Source: CATQHS01 sp965203375 (GTDB lineage: Bacteria > Actinomycetota > Acidimicrobiia > Acidimicrobiales > Aldehydirespiratoraceae). Taken from it: a stretch of DNA of 64,000 nt. The position numbers were made by a program, and so were the translations under genes. The DNA lies in assembly GCA_965203375.1 (NCBI GenBank), contig OZ241886.1:1178001-1242000 (forward strand), written 5' to 3'. The notes under the pieces are model-generated. The model made no database searches, was not told the origin of the DNA, and saw only the letters and a list, made by a program, of their open reading frames with translations. Below, in pieces: positions 50,422 to 59,222 of the stretch; the first letter of the stretch is position 1, and each line of letters begins with the position of its first letter.

Positions 50422-51346
50422 ATGTCAGACTCGGTTCAAATGACGCTGATCGCCGACACGCCGACCGCGGGTGACGTCGCCGGGCTGGGGATGTCCAGCG
50501 AGCGAGACTTGGCCGCCGCGGCCTGGGCCGTTGCCCGGCGGGGTGCTCTGGCGGAACTCTCAGAGCCCGAAGCGGCGCTGGTGGGTCAGCTCGGCCCGGT
50601 TCCTGACCGCGGCGGGCCGGGCACTGCCGGAAGCGTCGCTGGTCGGGGTGGAGATCGACCCGCTGGCTGCGTTGCTGGCCCGGGCCAACCTCACCGCCGC
50701 TGGCTTTGACGACCGCTCCCGAGTCGTCGTTCACGACTACCGAACCGCCGATCTCGGCGAAGGCACGGGCGCCACCGCCTACCTCGGGAACCCTCCTTAC
50801 GTGCGCCATCATCAGATCGAACCGCCCGATAAGGCCTGGCTGGCCCGCCGGGCCGCCGACCTGGGCCTGAAAGCCAGCGGCCTTGCCGGTTTGCATGTCC
50901 ACTTCTTGCTGGCCACTGCCCTGCACGCCCGGTCCGGAGACATGGGTGCCTTCGTCACTTCGGCCGAGTGGCTCGAGGTCAACTACGGCTGCCTGCCCAG
51001 GGAGCTGGTGGCGGGGGAGTTGGGCGGTGTGTCGATCCACGTGGTCGACCCCGAGGCCGTCCCGTTCGACGGCACAGCCACCACCGCGGCCGTGACCTGC
51101 TTTGAGGTGGGCACGGTCACCCCCGCCATCCGCATAAAGCGGGTCAAGGCGCCGTCGGATCTCGGGGCTCTTGAAGGCGGCCAGCAGTTCAGCCGTGAAC
51201 GCCTTCGGACCGCGCCGAGATGGTCGTCCCTGCTGAACGGCGCACCGAAGCCGCCCGAGGACTGGGTGGAGCTGGGCGAGCTGTGCCGGGTCCACCGGGG
51301 AGCGGTGACCGGTGCCAACTCGACCTGGATCACCGACGCCAACGAC
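50422..51346 (+). pseudogene. Truncated N6-adenine DNA methyltransferase
   Basis: One frame begins at ATG 50422 (DSVQMTLIADTPTAGDVAGLG.., host-like). A second frame carries RFLTAAGRALPEASLVGVEIDPLAALLARANL and LGNPPYVRHHQI (motif IV NPPY). The DPxxGxG part of motif I is missing at the frame change near 50590, so a deletion is likely. The 3' part is cut by the IS at 51347. It was probably a type IIG-like or Eco57I-like enzyme. Confidence 0.75.
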
Positions 51347-52213
51347 TTAGAGCGTGCGCGGATTGCTCAGGGGTTTGGGTTCCAGCGGTTGCGGTGGTTG
51401 ATGAGTTTGGCGGTGAGGATGCAGGCGATGGCGAGGGCGAGTTGGGCTCGTCGGTGGTGGGGACGGCGGTCGGTGTTGCGTCGGAGTTGCCCGAAGTTCG
51501 ACAGCCATGAGTTGGTGCGTTCGATGCTCCAGCGCCGGCCGAGGGGCACGGGCCGGGGCCCGGCGGCGCCTGGGGAGCGTCTTTGGGGGCAGGCGACGTC
51601 GGCGATGCCCGCGTCGGCGCACAGGCGGCGCGCAGTGGCGCTGTCATAGCCGCGGTCTAGGTGCAGGGTCTCGATGCCCTGGAGCAGTCCCCGCCGGCCG
51701 GCGGCTCGCAGGGTGGGTTCCAGCAGGGTCAGGTCACAGCGGTTGGCGCCGTCGAGCGCGGCTACGGCCGGTATGCCCCAACGGTCGGTCAAAAGCGACC
51801 ACTTGAACCCGAGTTTGCCCCTGTCAACAGGGCTTTTGCCGGTTCCTTCGCCTCCGCAGGGGGCCTTGTGGATTGACCCGTCGATGCAGGCTTCGGTCAG
51901 GTCCAGCCCCACGATGCGGTCATAGGCCTCGACGGCTTCGTCTTCGAGGTCCTCGAACACCCCCGCGGCGATCCATTCGTCGCGGCGGGCCCGCATGGTG
52001 GTGTCAGATCCGCGGCCTGTGCCCCCGGGTTGAGGGTCTCTGTGCCCGGACCGGGACCCGGGACTTGATCGCGGCCCACACCGCATCCACCACCTCAGGA
52101 TCCAACGCGCGCATGATGTAGCCGACCTCCACGGTCGTCTTGTTGCTGACACCCCGACATACAAGCCGGGACAACCAGACGACCCGTGGATGGTCAATCC
52201 GCGCGCGCTCTAA
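51347..52213 (-). mobile_element. IS5-family-like insertion sequence, internally deleted
   Basis: The ends TTAGAGCGTGCGCGGATTG (51347-51365) and CAATCCGCGCGCGCTCTAA (52195-52213) are inverted repeats with one mismatch. The 867-bp element carries one transposase on the minus strand. No target duplication is clear (GAC against GCC outside the ends), suggesting that flanking DNA was lost. Confidence 0.8.
51367..52160 (-). pseudogene. DDE transposase of the IS, frameshifted and deleted
   Basis: The C-terminal frame keeps the DDE residues: DGSIHKAPCGGEGTGKSP (first D), LDRGYDSATARR (second D) and WSIERTNSWL (E). The N-terminal part, NKTTVEVGYIMRALDPEVVDAVW, sits in another frame; near 52015 roughly 25 codons between it and GRGSDTTMRARRDEWIAAG seem to be missing. 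It is therefore unlikely to be active. Confidence 0.75.
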
Positions 52214-52273
52214 GCCTCAGTCTCGACCACTCGCCTTAGCCTCTGCCAGCTAAGCCGCAGCCGCGGCTCTGGC

Positions 52274-52987
52274 TCAGCCCATCCACTGGCCGCCGTTGAC
52301 ATCGATGGTGGCGCCGGTGAGGTAGCCGGTGTGGGGACCGCACAGGAAATGGACGACGGCGGCCAGATCGGCCGGATCGCCGGGCCCGTCGCCGGGGAGC
52401 ATGGCCAGGATCCGCTCCCTCAGGCCCGGGTCCAGAGCGGCCCACATCGGGGTGTCGTGGGGCCCGGGGGCCACCGCGTTCACCTGGATGTTGTCGGAGG
52501 CGTGCTCTCGGGCCAGGAACCGGCTGAGGGTTACCAGGCCGCCCTTGGAGGCCGCGTAGGCCGGGCCCGACAGGGCCGACCCGCCGAAGCGGGCGTTGAC
52601 CGAGGCGACGTTCACGATCTTGCCGCCCCCGGCCCGGCGCATTCCGGCCACGACTTGGCGGGCACACAGGTAGGCGCCGGTGAGGTTCACGTCGATGATC
52701 CGCCGCCAGGTGTCCGGGTCTTCGGTTTCGATCCCGCCCGCTCCGGTCACGCCCGCGTTGTTCACCAGCACGGTCGGGTCGCCGCGGGTCCGACGGACGG
52801 CGGCGAAGGCGTCGGCCACCGCCTCTTCGTCGGCCACGTCGCAGGCCAGCATCTCGCCGTTGCCACCGTCGGCCGCGCCGGGGGCCGAGTCGAGGCCCAC
52901 GACAACGTCGCCGTCGGCGGCGAAGCGCTCCCTCAGAGCCGATCCGATGGCCCCGGCCGCCCCGGTCACCACCACCACTCGGCTCAC
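52274..52987 (-). CDS. SDR-family NAD(P)-dependent oxidoreductase
   Basis: 237 residues, classical short-chain dehydrogenase. TGAAGAIG nucleotide motif near residue 8, NNAG near 88, catalytic Ser near 138 and YAASK near 153. The substrate is unknown. GTG 52987 lies 41 bases after the sulfurtransferase on the same strand; the gap holds a 9-residue ORF (52999-53028) whose ATG overlaps the sulfurtransferase stop (TGATG). Confidence 0.92.
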   Translation of the reverse strand: MSRVVVVTGAAGAIGSALRERFAADGDVVVGLDSAPGAADGGNGEMLACDVADEEAVADAFAAVRRTRGDPTVLVNNAGVTGAGGIETEDPDTWRRIIDVNLTGAYLCARQVVAGMRRAGGGKIVNVASVNARFGGSALSGPAYAASKGGLVTLSRFLAREHASDNIQVNAVAPGPHDTPMWAALDPGLRERILAMLPGDGPGDPADLAAVVHFLCGPHTGYLTGATIDVNGGQWMG

Positions 52988-53027
52988 GGTCGCTGGCCTC
53001 AGCCTCTCCGACCGGCCGCGGTCAACA

Positions 53028-53882
53028 TCACCGCTCGTCGAGGGCTCGGGGGGCGTCGGGGTCGGTGATCCACTCGGTCCAGGACCCGTCGTACACGGCC
53101 ACGTCGTCCTGCCCGGCTATGGCGTAGGCCAGGGCCGTCCCGCAGGCCCCCACCCCGCCCCGGCAGTAGGCGATGGTGGGCTCGCCCACCGCCCCGCCGG
53201 CCGCGGCGATCCGGGCCCGGGCCGCCTCGGGGCCGGTCCAGACCCCGCCGGGGCCGATCATCTCGATGCCGGGCAGGGCGATGCTTCCGGGGATGGCCCC
53301 GCCGTCTTGGGCCCGGGCCGCGGCCATGCGCCCGTCCACCAGCCGCATGCCGGTCCCGAGGGCGGCCGTCACGTCCTGCTTGGTGGCGTAGAGGCGTTGG
53401 TCGCGGCGGGGGGTGAACCGGGCCGGGGGAGGGGCTTCGACGGCGTCGTCGAGGGGCCGGCCCTCGGCCGCCCACCTGCCGATGCCGCCGTCGAGCACGG
53501 CCGCGGCGGCGTGGCCGTACACCCGCAGGGCCCACCACAGCCGGGCGGCCACCGTCACGTGCTGGTCGTCGTAGGCCACCACGAAGGTGTCGTCGCCGAT
53601 GCCCCGGGCCGACATGGCCGCCGCGAACCGCTCGGGGCCGGCCAGCATCCACAGGTCGGGCCGGTCCGGGTCGGCGATGTCGGTGTCCCAGCGCACGTGG
53701 ACCGCGCCGGGGATGTGGGCCCGGGCGTACTCGTCGTCGCCGTTGCGCTGATCGAAGGGCCGCAGGTACCAGCGGCAGTCCACCACCCTCACGCCCGGGT
53801 CGCCGAGATGCCGGGCCAGCCATTCGGTCGACACGACCGGCCCCGCCTCCGCCGCCGGTCCCGCAGAGGGTTCCGCGTCCAT
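53028..53882 (-). CDS. Two-domain sulfurtransferase (rhodanese / 3-mercaptopyruvate type)
   Basis: 284 residues. An inactive N-terminal rhodanese domain (VRVVDCRWYLRP.., HIPGAVHVRWDTDIAD) is followed by a catalytic C-terminal domain with active-site loop YCRGGVGACG. It moves sulfane sulfur to cyanide or other thiol acceptors. ATG 53882 follows CAAACT by 7 bases, a possible leaderless start. Cytoplasmic; no signal peptide. Confidence 0.92.
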   Translation of the reverse strand: MDAEPSAGPAAEAGPVVSTEWLARHLGDPGVRVVDCRWYLRPFDQRNGDDEYARAHIPGAVHVRWDTDIADPDRPDLWMLAGPERFAAAMSARGIGDDTFVVAYDDQHVTVAARLWWALRVYGHAAAAVLDGGIGRWAAEGRPLDDAVEAPPPARFTPRRDQRLYATKQDVTAALGTGMRLVDGRMAAARAQDGGAIPGSIALPGIEMIGPGGVWTGPEAARARIAAAGGAVGEPTIAYCRGGVGACGTALAYAIAGQDDVAVYDGSWTEWITDPDAPRALDER

Positions 53883-53899
53883 AGCCCTCAGTTTGCCAG

Positions 53900-54027
53900 G
53901 CCAGGCGAGTCTGAGTCGCGGTGACGGGTCAGCAGGAGGACCTGAGTCGCGGCGACGGGGTCGGCCAGCCGAGCCCGAGTCGCGGCGACGGGTCGGCCAG
54001 GCGAGCCCGAGTCGCGGCGAAGCTCAG
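53900..54027 (-). repeat. Four tandem copies (~32 bp) after the LLM oxidoreductase gene
   Basis: GAGTCGCGGCGAC (or GAGTCGCGGTGAC) with a CGAGCCC and GGTCGGCCAG context recurs four times between the LLM stop and the sulfurtransferase start. The first copy abuts the LLM stop codon. Confidence 0.75.
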
Positions 54028-55037
54028 GCCAGGATGAGGGGGCGGACCTGCTCGGCCAGCAGCCTCACCCCCTCGGCCCGGTCGGGGCCGAACGTGTACC
54101 AGGCCAGGGGCAGGTCCAGCCCGGCGCCGGCGAAGGCCGAGAGCCGCTCCACCACGTCGTCGACCGCGCCGGCCGCGGCGAACACGTCTATGAGGCTCTC
54201 GCTGACCGCGGCCGCGCCCCGGTCCTCTCCGCCTTCGGCCACCGCCGCCCGCACCGCGGCCACCGCCTCGGGGTCGGCGCCGGCCTCGTCCACCACCACC
54301 CCCTCCACCCGGGCCAGGTAGTAGGCCAGCACCGGCCTGACGGCCCGGCGGGCCGCGGCCCGGTCGGGGCCCACGCTGGCGAGCACGTTGGCGCTCACCA
54401 GCAGGTCGCCCGGGTCCCGGCCCGCGGCGGTCGCGGCCTCGTCCAGCCGGCGGCGGGCCCAGCGGGTGTAGCCGGGGCTGGTGATGGCCCCGAGCTGGAC
54501 CCCGTCGGCGTGCCGGCCCGACTCGGCCATCATCCGGGCGTTGACCGCGCCCACGTCCACCGGCACCGGCTCGGCCGGCGGCAGGTCGAGCCGCAGCTCC
54601 GGGGAGGCGGTGAAAGTGGTGGGCGCGAAGCCCAGGTCCTGGCCGGCGGTCAGCCTGCGCACGGCCCGGACGGCCTCGACGGTGTTGGTCAGGGGCCGCC
54701 ACCGCTCCGGCGCCATCTCGAACCGGCGCACCGTCCACTCGGCCGCCCCCAGCCCGAACCGCAGCCGGCCCGGCCCCATGTCGGCCAGGGTGGCCGCCTC
54801 CAGGGCCAGCAGGACCGGGTGGCGGAACACCGGGTTGGCGATGCCGACCCGCACCGTGATCGCCGAGGTGGCGGCCAGGGCGGCCGCGGCCACCGAGGTG
54901 ACCGACTGGAAGAGCCGGCTCTCCGGCAGCGACACCTCGTCGAAGCCGAGCCGCTCGGCCTCGGCCACGATGGCTAGCGTGTCGGCCACCGGGTCTTCGT
55001 TGGACAGCGACAGGCCGAAGCCCCTGAATCCGGTCAT
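54024..55037 (-). CDS. F420-dependent LLM-class oxidoreductase
   Basis: 337 residues, luciferase-like TIM barrel. GFGLSLSNEDPVADTLAIVAEAERLGFDEVSLPESRLF at the N-terminus, VGIANPVFRHPVLLALEAATLADMGPGRLRFGLG in the middle, and VDVGAVNARMMAESGRHADGVQLGA are typical of F420-binding members. The substrate is unknown. ATGACCGG occurs twice at its start (55037 and 55053), another small start duplication. Confidence 0.87.
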   Translation of the reverse strand: MTGFRGFGLSLSNEDPVADTLAIVAEAERLGFDEVSLPESRLFQSVTSVAAAALAATSAITVRVGIANPVFRHPVLLALEAATLADMGPGRLRFGLGAAEWTVRRFEMAPERWRPLTNTVEAVRAVRRLTAGQDLGFAPTTFTASPELRLDLPPAEPVPVDVGAVNARMMAESGRHADGVQLGAITSPGYTRWARRRLDEAATAAGRDPGDLLVSANVLASVGPDRAAARRAVRPVLAYYLARVEGVVVDEAGADPEAVAAVRAAVAEGGEDRGAAAVSESLIDVFAAAGAVDDVVERLSAFAGAGLDLPLAWYTFGPDRAEGVRLLAEQVRPLILA

Positions 55038-55103
55038 GGCCTCCCCCGGTCATGGTCGGTCGGATGGGGATGAGTTTGGATCGATTGGACTAAAGGAGCG
55101 CAG

Positions 55104-55718
55104 ATGTGGGTCTCCACGATCCCATACGACGAGGCGGCGGGCGAGCTTAAGGACCACTACGACCGTCAGGCCCGGGCCCTGGGCGAGCCCACCGAGATGA
55201 CCCTGGCCGGGTCGCTGCATCCCGACCTGGTGGGGGCCCGGCTCGACCTCTACGCCGCCACCGAGCGGTGCCCGTCCCGGCTCACCGCCCGCCAGCGCAA
55301 CCTCATCAGCTTCGTCACCTCGGCCATCAACCAGACCGGGTACTGCATGAGCCAGGTGACGGTCAAGCTGCGCCAGACCGGCCTCGGCGACGATGAGATC
55401 GCGGCCCTGGCCGCCGACCCCGCCGGGGTTTGCTTGGACGCCCCCGACGCGGCCGCGGTGGCCTATGCGGCCAAGCTGACCCGGGACCCCGGGTCGATCA
55501 CCGAGTCCGACATCGACGATCTCCGGGCCGCGGGCTTCGACGATCTCGACATCGTCGACATCAACTCCCAGTGCGCCCACCTCAACTACGTGAACCGGGT
55601 GGTCATGGGCCTGGGCATCCACACCATCGTCGACCCCGACTTCCCGGCCTACGACGCCATACCCGACCCGCCCGCTCAGGGCGCCGAGCGGGCGGCGGCC
55701 GGCTCGGCGCCGCGGTAG
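55104..55718 (+). CDS. Carboxymuconolactone decarboxylase-like (AhpD-fold) protein
   Basis: 204 residues. FVTSAINQTGYCMSQVTVKLRQTGL occupies the place of the AhpD catalytic E..C-x2-C..H block, but only one Cys remains and the His is absent, so peroxidase activity is doubtful. CPSRLTARQRNLISF and DINSQCAHLNYVNRVVMGLGI are family blocks. ATG 55104 has an AAGGAG ribosome site. It is followed closely by a VOC gene with its own -10. Confidence 0.82.
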   Translation: MWVSTIPYDEAAGELKDHYDRQARALGEPTEMTLAGSLHPDLVGARLDLYAATERCPSRLTARQRNLISFVTSAINQTGYCMSQVTVKLRQTGLGDDEIAALAADPAGVCLDAPDAAAVAYAAKLTRDPGSITESDIDDLRAAGFDDLDIVDINSQCAHLNYVNRVVMGLGIHTIVDPDFPAYDAIPDPPAQGAERAAAGSAPR

Positions 55719-55721
55719 GGT
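55716..55721 (+). promoter_or_regulatory. Candidate -10 (TAGGGT) for the VOC gene
   Basis: Overlaps the stop of the upstream gene; six bases then GTG 55728. Confidence 0.5.
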
Positions 55722-55727
55722 CGGGTC

Positions 55728-56093
55728 GTGGCTGAGTTCAGGGTCATCTTCGCGGCGGCCGACTACGACGGCGCCGTCGGGTTCTTCACCGACGTGATGG
55801 GCCTGGAGGTGGAGCGGTCCTTCGGGGAGATCTTCAAGGGCACGATCCTGCTGGCCGCCTCCGGCCGCATCGAGGTCATCGAGGCCGGCTCGGGGTGGGA
55901 CGAGCCCGGAGTAACCGGGGTCACCGTCTCCTGGCAGATCGACGACGCCGAGGCCGAGCACGCCCGGCTGGCCGGCGCGGGCGCCACCGTCGTGCGGCCC
56001 CCGGAGCTGCAGCCCTGGGGCCACAAGAGCTTCGAGGTGGCCGGCCCCGAGGGCCTGCGGATCATCCTGTTCGAGGTGGTCGCGCCCCAGTAG
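55728..56093 (+). CDS. VOC (glyoxalase/bleomycin-resistance fold) protein
   Basis: 121 residues, two beta-alpha-beta-beta-beta modules. RVIFAAADYDGAVGFFTDVMGLEVERSF and the closing GHKSFEVAGPEGLRIILFEVV are typical. Metal-binding residues cannot be confirmed. The function is unspecified (lyase, dioxygenase or resistance protein). Confidence 0.85.
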   Translation: MAEFRVIFAAADYDGAVGFFTDVMGLEVERSFGEIFKGTILLAASGRIEVIEAGSGWDEPGVTGVTVSWQIDDAEAEHARLAGAGATVVRPPELQPWGHKSFEVAGPEGLRIILFEVVAPQ

Positions 56094-56107
56094 CCGGTCC
56101 CGGGCCC

Positions 56108-56148
56108 CTATGGGCGTTGCCCGGAGCCTCTATGGCGTTGCCCGGAAG
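56108..56148 (+). repeat. Tandem duplicate CTATGGGCGTTGCCCGGA
   Basis: Two copies of about 20 bases, at 56108 and 56129, in the gap between the VOC gene and the ABC permease gene (convergent). Confidence 0.75.
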
Positions 56149-56178
56149 TTCCGCCGCCGGGATCCGATGGGGGTGGAG

Positions 56179-57036
56179 TCAGGCCCGGTTGGCTCGGGCG
56201 AAGCGGCGGCTGGACAGGTAGCCGAAGACCACGCTGATCGCTATGGCCCACCCTATGGCCAGGGGCAGGTCCCCGCCCGGGTCGTAGCCGTTGTAGAGTG
56301 CCCGGGAGGCGTTGGTGGCGGCGGTGAACGGGTTGATGTCGGCGAACCACCGCAGCGCGGCGGGGAAGGTGGACGGGTCGACGAAGGTGGACGACACGAA
56401 CGTGATCGGGAACATCCACACGAACCCGGCCGAGTTGACCGTCTCCACCGAGCTGACCGACAGGCCGATCAGGGCCATGATCCAACTGAAGGCGTAGCCG
56501 AAACCCAGCAGCAGGGCGCAGGCGGCCACCGCGGCCAGAAGCGAGCCCTCGAACCGGAACCCGACCAAGAACCCCACCAGCAGCATCACCGCGAAGGTGA
56601 CGGTGTTGCGCACCAGGTCCGAGACGGTGCGGCCGATCAGCACCGCCGACTGGCTCATGGGCAGCGAGCGCAGCCGCTCGATCAAGCCCTTCTGCATGTC
56701 CTCGGCCACTCCGGCCCCGGTGAAGCCGGAGCCGAACAGCACGGTCTGGGCGAAGACCCCCGGCAGCAGGTACTGCTGGTAGGTGGCGAAGCCGGGGATG
56801 TCGATGGAGCCTCCGAACACGTAGACGAACAGCAGCACGAACATCACCGGCTGGACCAGGGCGAAGATCATCAGGTCGGGGCTGCGGGGCACCACCCGCA
56901 GGTTGCGCTTCGCCTCGGTCCAGGTGTCGCGCAGCACCCACTTGAGCCCCCGGGGCGCGTCCCACCCCGCCGCCGGGCCGGTGCGGCCGGCCTCGGGAGC
57001 GGCCGGGGCCGGCTCGGGGGTTTCGACGGCGGTCAC
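56179..57036 (-). CDS. ABC-2 type permease (DrrB-like)
   Basis: 285 residues. A disordered Pro/Ala N-terminus, then six membrane helices with SPDLMIFALVQPVMFVLLFVYVFGG and YLLPGVFAQTVLFGSGFTGAGVAEDMQKGLIERLRSLPMS, the hallmark of DrrB/ABC-2 exporters. It pairs with the ATPase encoded just upstream (57132-58106). GTG 57036 overlaps the stop of the last of three relay micro-ORFs that are copies of this gene's own start. Confidence 0.92.
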   Translation of the reverse strand: MTAVETPEPAPAAPEAGRTGPAAGWDAPRGLKWVLRDTWTEAKRNLRVVPRSPDLMIFALVQPVMFVLLFVYVFGGSIDIPGFATYQQYLLPGVFAQTVLFGSGFTGAGVAEDMQKGLIERLRSLPMSQSAVLIGRTVSDLVRNTVTFAVMLLVGFLVGFRFEGSLLAAVAACALLLGFGYAFSWIMALIGLSVSSVETVNSAGFVWMFPITFVSSTFVDPSTFPAALRWFADINPFTAATNASRALYNGYDPGGDLPLAIGWAIAISVVFGYLSSRRFARANRA

Positions 57037-57135
57037 GGCCGGACCTGGCTGGGGGTTTGGGCGGTGGTCACGGCTCGGGCTGGAGTTCGGCGGCGGTCAC
57101 GGGCGGGCCTGGTTCGGGGCTTCGGTGGCGGTCAC
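57033..57135 (-). other. Three chained micro-ORFs between ABC ATPase and permease genes, copies of the permease start
   Basis: GTG 57135-TGA 57097 (12 residues, MTATEAPNQARP), GTG 57100-TGA 57068 (10, MTAAELQPEP), GTG 57071-TGA 57033 (12, MTTAQTPSQVRP). The permease starts MTAVETPEPAPA. Each stop overlaps the next GTG by GTGA, and the ATPase stop overlaps the first. The copies have diverged yet kept every overlap; their spacings (35, 29, 35) differ only by codons. Confidence 0.6.
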
Positions 57136-58106
57136 GGGCGGGCCGGCTCGGGGGCGGCGTCTTCGGCTTCGTCGGCCCGGTGGCCGGTGAGGTTCAAGAA
57201 AACGTCGTCGAGGGTGGGCCGCCTCATGGCCACGTCGTCGATGGCGATGCCGGCCGCGTCCATGGCCCGCACCACCTCGGGCACGAGCTGGGCGCCGTCG
57301 GTGACCGGCAGCGTCACCACCCGGCCGAGGCGGCGGACCCGGCAGCCCTCGGCGCACAGCGGCCACAGGGCCTCCACCGCGGCGTCGACTTCGGCCGGGT
57401 CCCGCACCTCGATCTCGATCCGGCTGCCCCCCATGCGCTGCTTGAGCTCGTCGGGGCTGCCCTCGGCGATCACCGAACCCCGGTTGATGACCGCGATGCG
57501 GTCGGCCAGCCGGTCGGCCTCCTCCAGGTTCTGGGTGGTCAGCAGGGTGGTGGTGCCCTCGGCCACCAGATCGGCGATCAGGTCCCACATGGCCAGCCGG
57601 CTGCGGGGGTCCAGGCCGGTGGTGGGCTCGTCCAAGAACAGCACCGACGGGCGGGCCACCAGGCTCATGGCGATGTCGAGGCGGCGGCGCATCCCGCCGG
57701 AGTAGCCCTTGACGACGCGGTCGCCCGCGTCGGCCAGGTCGAACTGCTCCAGCAGCTTGGCGGCCCGCTGCCGGGCCGACTGCGCCCCCAGGTGGTGGAG
57801 CCGGCCCACGTAGTCGAGGTTCTCCCGGCCGGTGAGGCGCTCGTCCACCGCCGCGTCCTGGCCGGTGAGCCCGATGCGGGCCCTCACCCGGTGCGGCTCG
57901 GCCGCCACGTCGATCCCGTCCACCAGTGCCCGCCCCTCGTCGGGGCGCAGCAGCGTGGTGAGGATTCTCACCGCGGTGGTCTTGCCCGCCCCGTTGGGGC
58001 CGAGCACGCCCAGCACCGTGGCCTCGGCGATGGCCAGGTCGAGGCCCCGCAGCGCCTCCACGTCCTTGAAGCGCTTGGTCAGCCCGATGGTCTCCACCGC
58101 GTTCAC
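57132..58106 (-). CDS. ABC transporter ATP-binding protein (DrrA-like)
   Basis: 324 residues. Walker A GPNGAGKTT near 38, Q-loop TGQDAAV, signature YSGGMRRRLDI near 140, Walker B VLFLDEPTTGLD near 160. The C-terminal ~85 residues are the DUF4162-type extension usual in daunorubicin-type exporters. It powers the permease encoded next, probably for export of a lipophilic compound. GTG 58106 follows TAGGTT by six bases. Confidence 0.94.
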   Translation of the reverse strand: MNAVETIGLTKRFKDVEALRGLDLAIAEATVLGVLGPNGAGKTTAVRILTTLLRPDEGRALVDGIDVAAEPHRVRARIGLTGQDAAVDERLTGRENLDYVGRLHHLGAQSARQRAAKLLEQFDLADAGDRVVKGYSGGMRRRLDIAMSLVARPSVLFLDEPTTGLDPRSRLAMWDLIADLVAEGTTTLLTTQNLEEADRLADRIAVINRGSVIAEGSPDELKQRMGGSRIEIEVRDPAEVDAAVEALWPLCAEGCRVRRLGRVVTLPVTDGAQLVPEVVRAMDAAGIAIDDVAMRRPTLDDVFLNLTGHRADEAEDAAPEPARP

Positions 58107-58112
58107 CGGCTC

Positions 58113-58118
58113 AACCTA
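58113..58118 (-). promoter_or_regulatory. Candidate -10 (TAGGTT) for the DrrAB-like operon
   Basis: Minus strand TAGGTT, 6 bases, then GTG 58106. The ~180 bases further up to the LLM gene carry GC-rich repeats (GCGCGGCGGG twice, GGTCAGG twice) and no gene that I can support. Confidence 0.5.
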
Positions 58119-58298
58119 CCGGCGCGGTCCGGGCACGCGACGGGCCGCGCCGCTCGAAGCGCGGCGGGCAGGCGGAGAAAGGGGTTCACCCGGCGGGCCG
58201 ACGACGGCGGGCCTGGGCGAGTGCGCGATCAAGCGCGGCGGGCCCGGCCGAGGAAGGGTGGTCAGGGCCGCTGGGAGCGGCGGCGAGGAGGGAGTTGG

Positions 58299-59222
58299 TC
58301 AGGCCGCGGCCAGGATCTCGGCGCCGCGGCGGATGTGGTCGGCGCTGGAGGCCTCGTCGTTCATGGGCAGCATGAACAGGTCGAAGTGCGCCCGGTGGGC
58401 GCCGATGGCCGCGGCGATCTCGTCGGGGGTGCCCGCCACCCCGTAGAGGTCGACCATGGCCTCGGGGAGAAGGGCCGCGGCATCGTCGAGGCGGCCCTCG
58501 AGCATCAGGGCCCTCACCTGGTCGGCGGTGGCGTCGTCGAGCCCGAAGGCGGCCCGGATGTCGGGGGGCGCGTCCACCGACATGTAGGAGAAGTGGCGCA
58601 GCACCCGCCGGCGCTCCACCGCGTCGTAGGCCAGGTAGGCCGACCAGGCGATCCGGGCCGAGCCCCGCGACCGCACCTGGGCCGCGGTGGCGCGCAGGTC
58701 GGCCAGGGGCTTGGCCGACAGGATGATCCAGTCGGCCGACTCCGCGGCCAGGCGCTGGACCCGCGGCCCCCGCCCGGCCACCGCCACCGGCACCTCGCCG
58801 TCGAACCACCCCAGGGCCGCGCCGTCCACCGTCTCGCCGGCCAGCAGGCGGCGGTTGTGCTCCAGGGTGCGGCGCAGGTCGGTGTAGGGCTTGGAGGCGT
58901 CCACCCCGAGGGGGTCCAGCACCCGGCTGCCGCCCACCCCCAGCCCGTGGACGACCCGGCCGGGGGCCAGCTCGGCCAGGGTGGCGATGGCCGCGGCGGT
59001 GGCCACCGGGTGGCGGCTGTAGGGATTGGTGATGGCCGGCCCGACGGTGAGGTCGGTGGCCTCGACGATGGCGGTCAGCGCCACGTACACGTCGCGCTCG
59101 GTGCCCTCGTCGGCCACGAAGCAGGTGGTTGCCCCCAGCGACTGGGCCAGCCCGGCCAGCTCCACCAGTCTGCGCACGGGCTGGGTGGGCTCGAACCAGA
59201 CCCCCCACTCGACCGAGCTCAT
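58299..59222 (-). CDS. F420-dependent LLM-class oxidoreductase
   Basis: 307 residues, luciferase-like barrel. VEWGVWFEPTQPVRRLVELAGLAQSLGATTCFVADEG, then VGPAITNPYSRHPVATAAAIATLAELAPGRVVHGLGVGG, typical of F420 binders. The substrate is unknown. ATG 59222 overlaps the stop of a 22-residue copy of its own 5' end. Confidence 0.88.
   Translation of the reverse strand: MSSVEWGVWFEPTQPVRRLVELAGLAQSLGATTCFVADEGTERDVYVALTAIVEATDLTVGPAITNPYSRHPVATAAAIATLAELAPGRVVHGLGVGGSRVLDPLGVDASKPYTDLRRTLEHNRRLLAGETVDGAALGWFDGEVPVAVAGRGPRVQRLAAESADWIILSAKPLADLRATAAQVRSRGSARIAWSAYLAYDAVERRRVLRHFSYMSVDAPPDIRAAFGLDDATADQVRALMLEGRLDDAAALLPEAMVDLYGVAGTPDEIAAAIGAHRAHFDLFMLPMNDEASSADHIRRGAEILAAA

Noticed and set aside
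50204..50443. A 79-codon plus-strand ORF after the lipoprotein
   Set aside because: It is formed by the duplicated 3'-end segment and has no recognisable product.
51347..52213. Active insertion sequence
   Set aside because: Ends are intact, but the transposase is frameshifted and has lost an internal segment, and no target duplication is seen.
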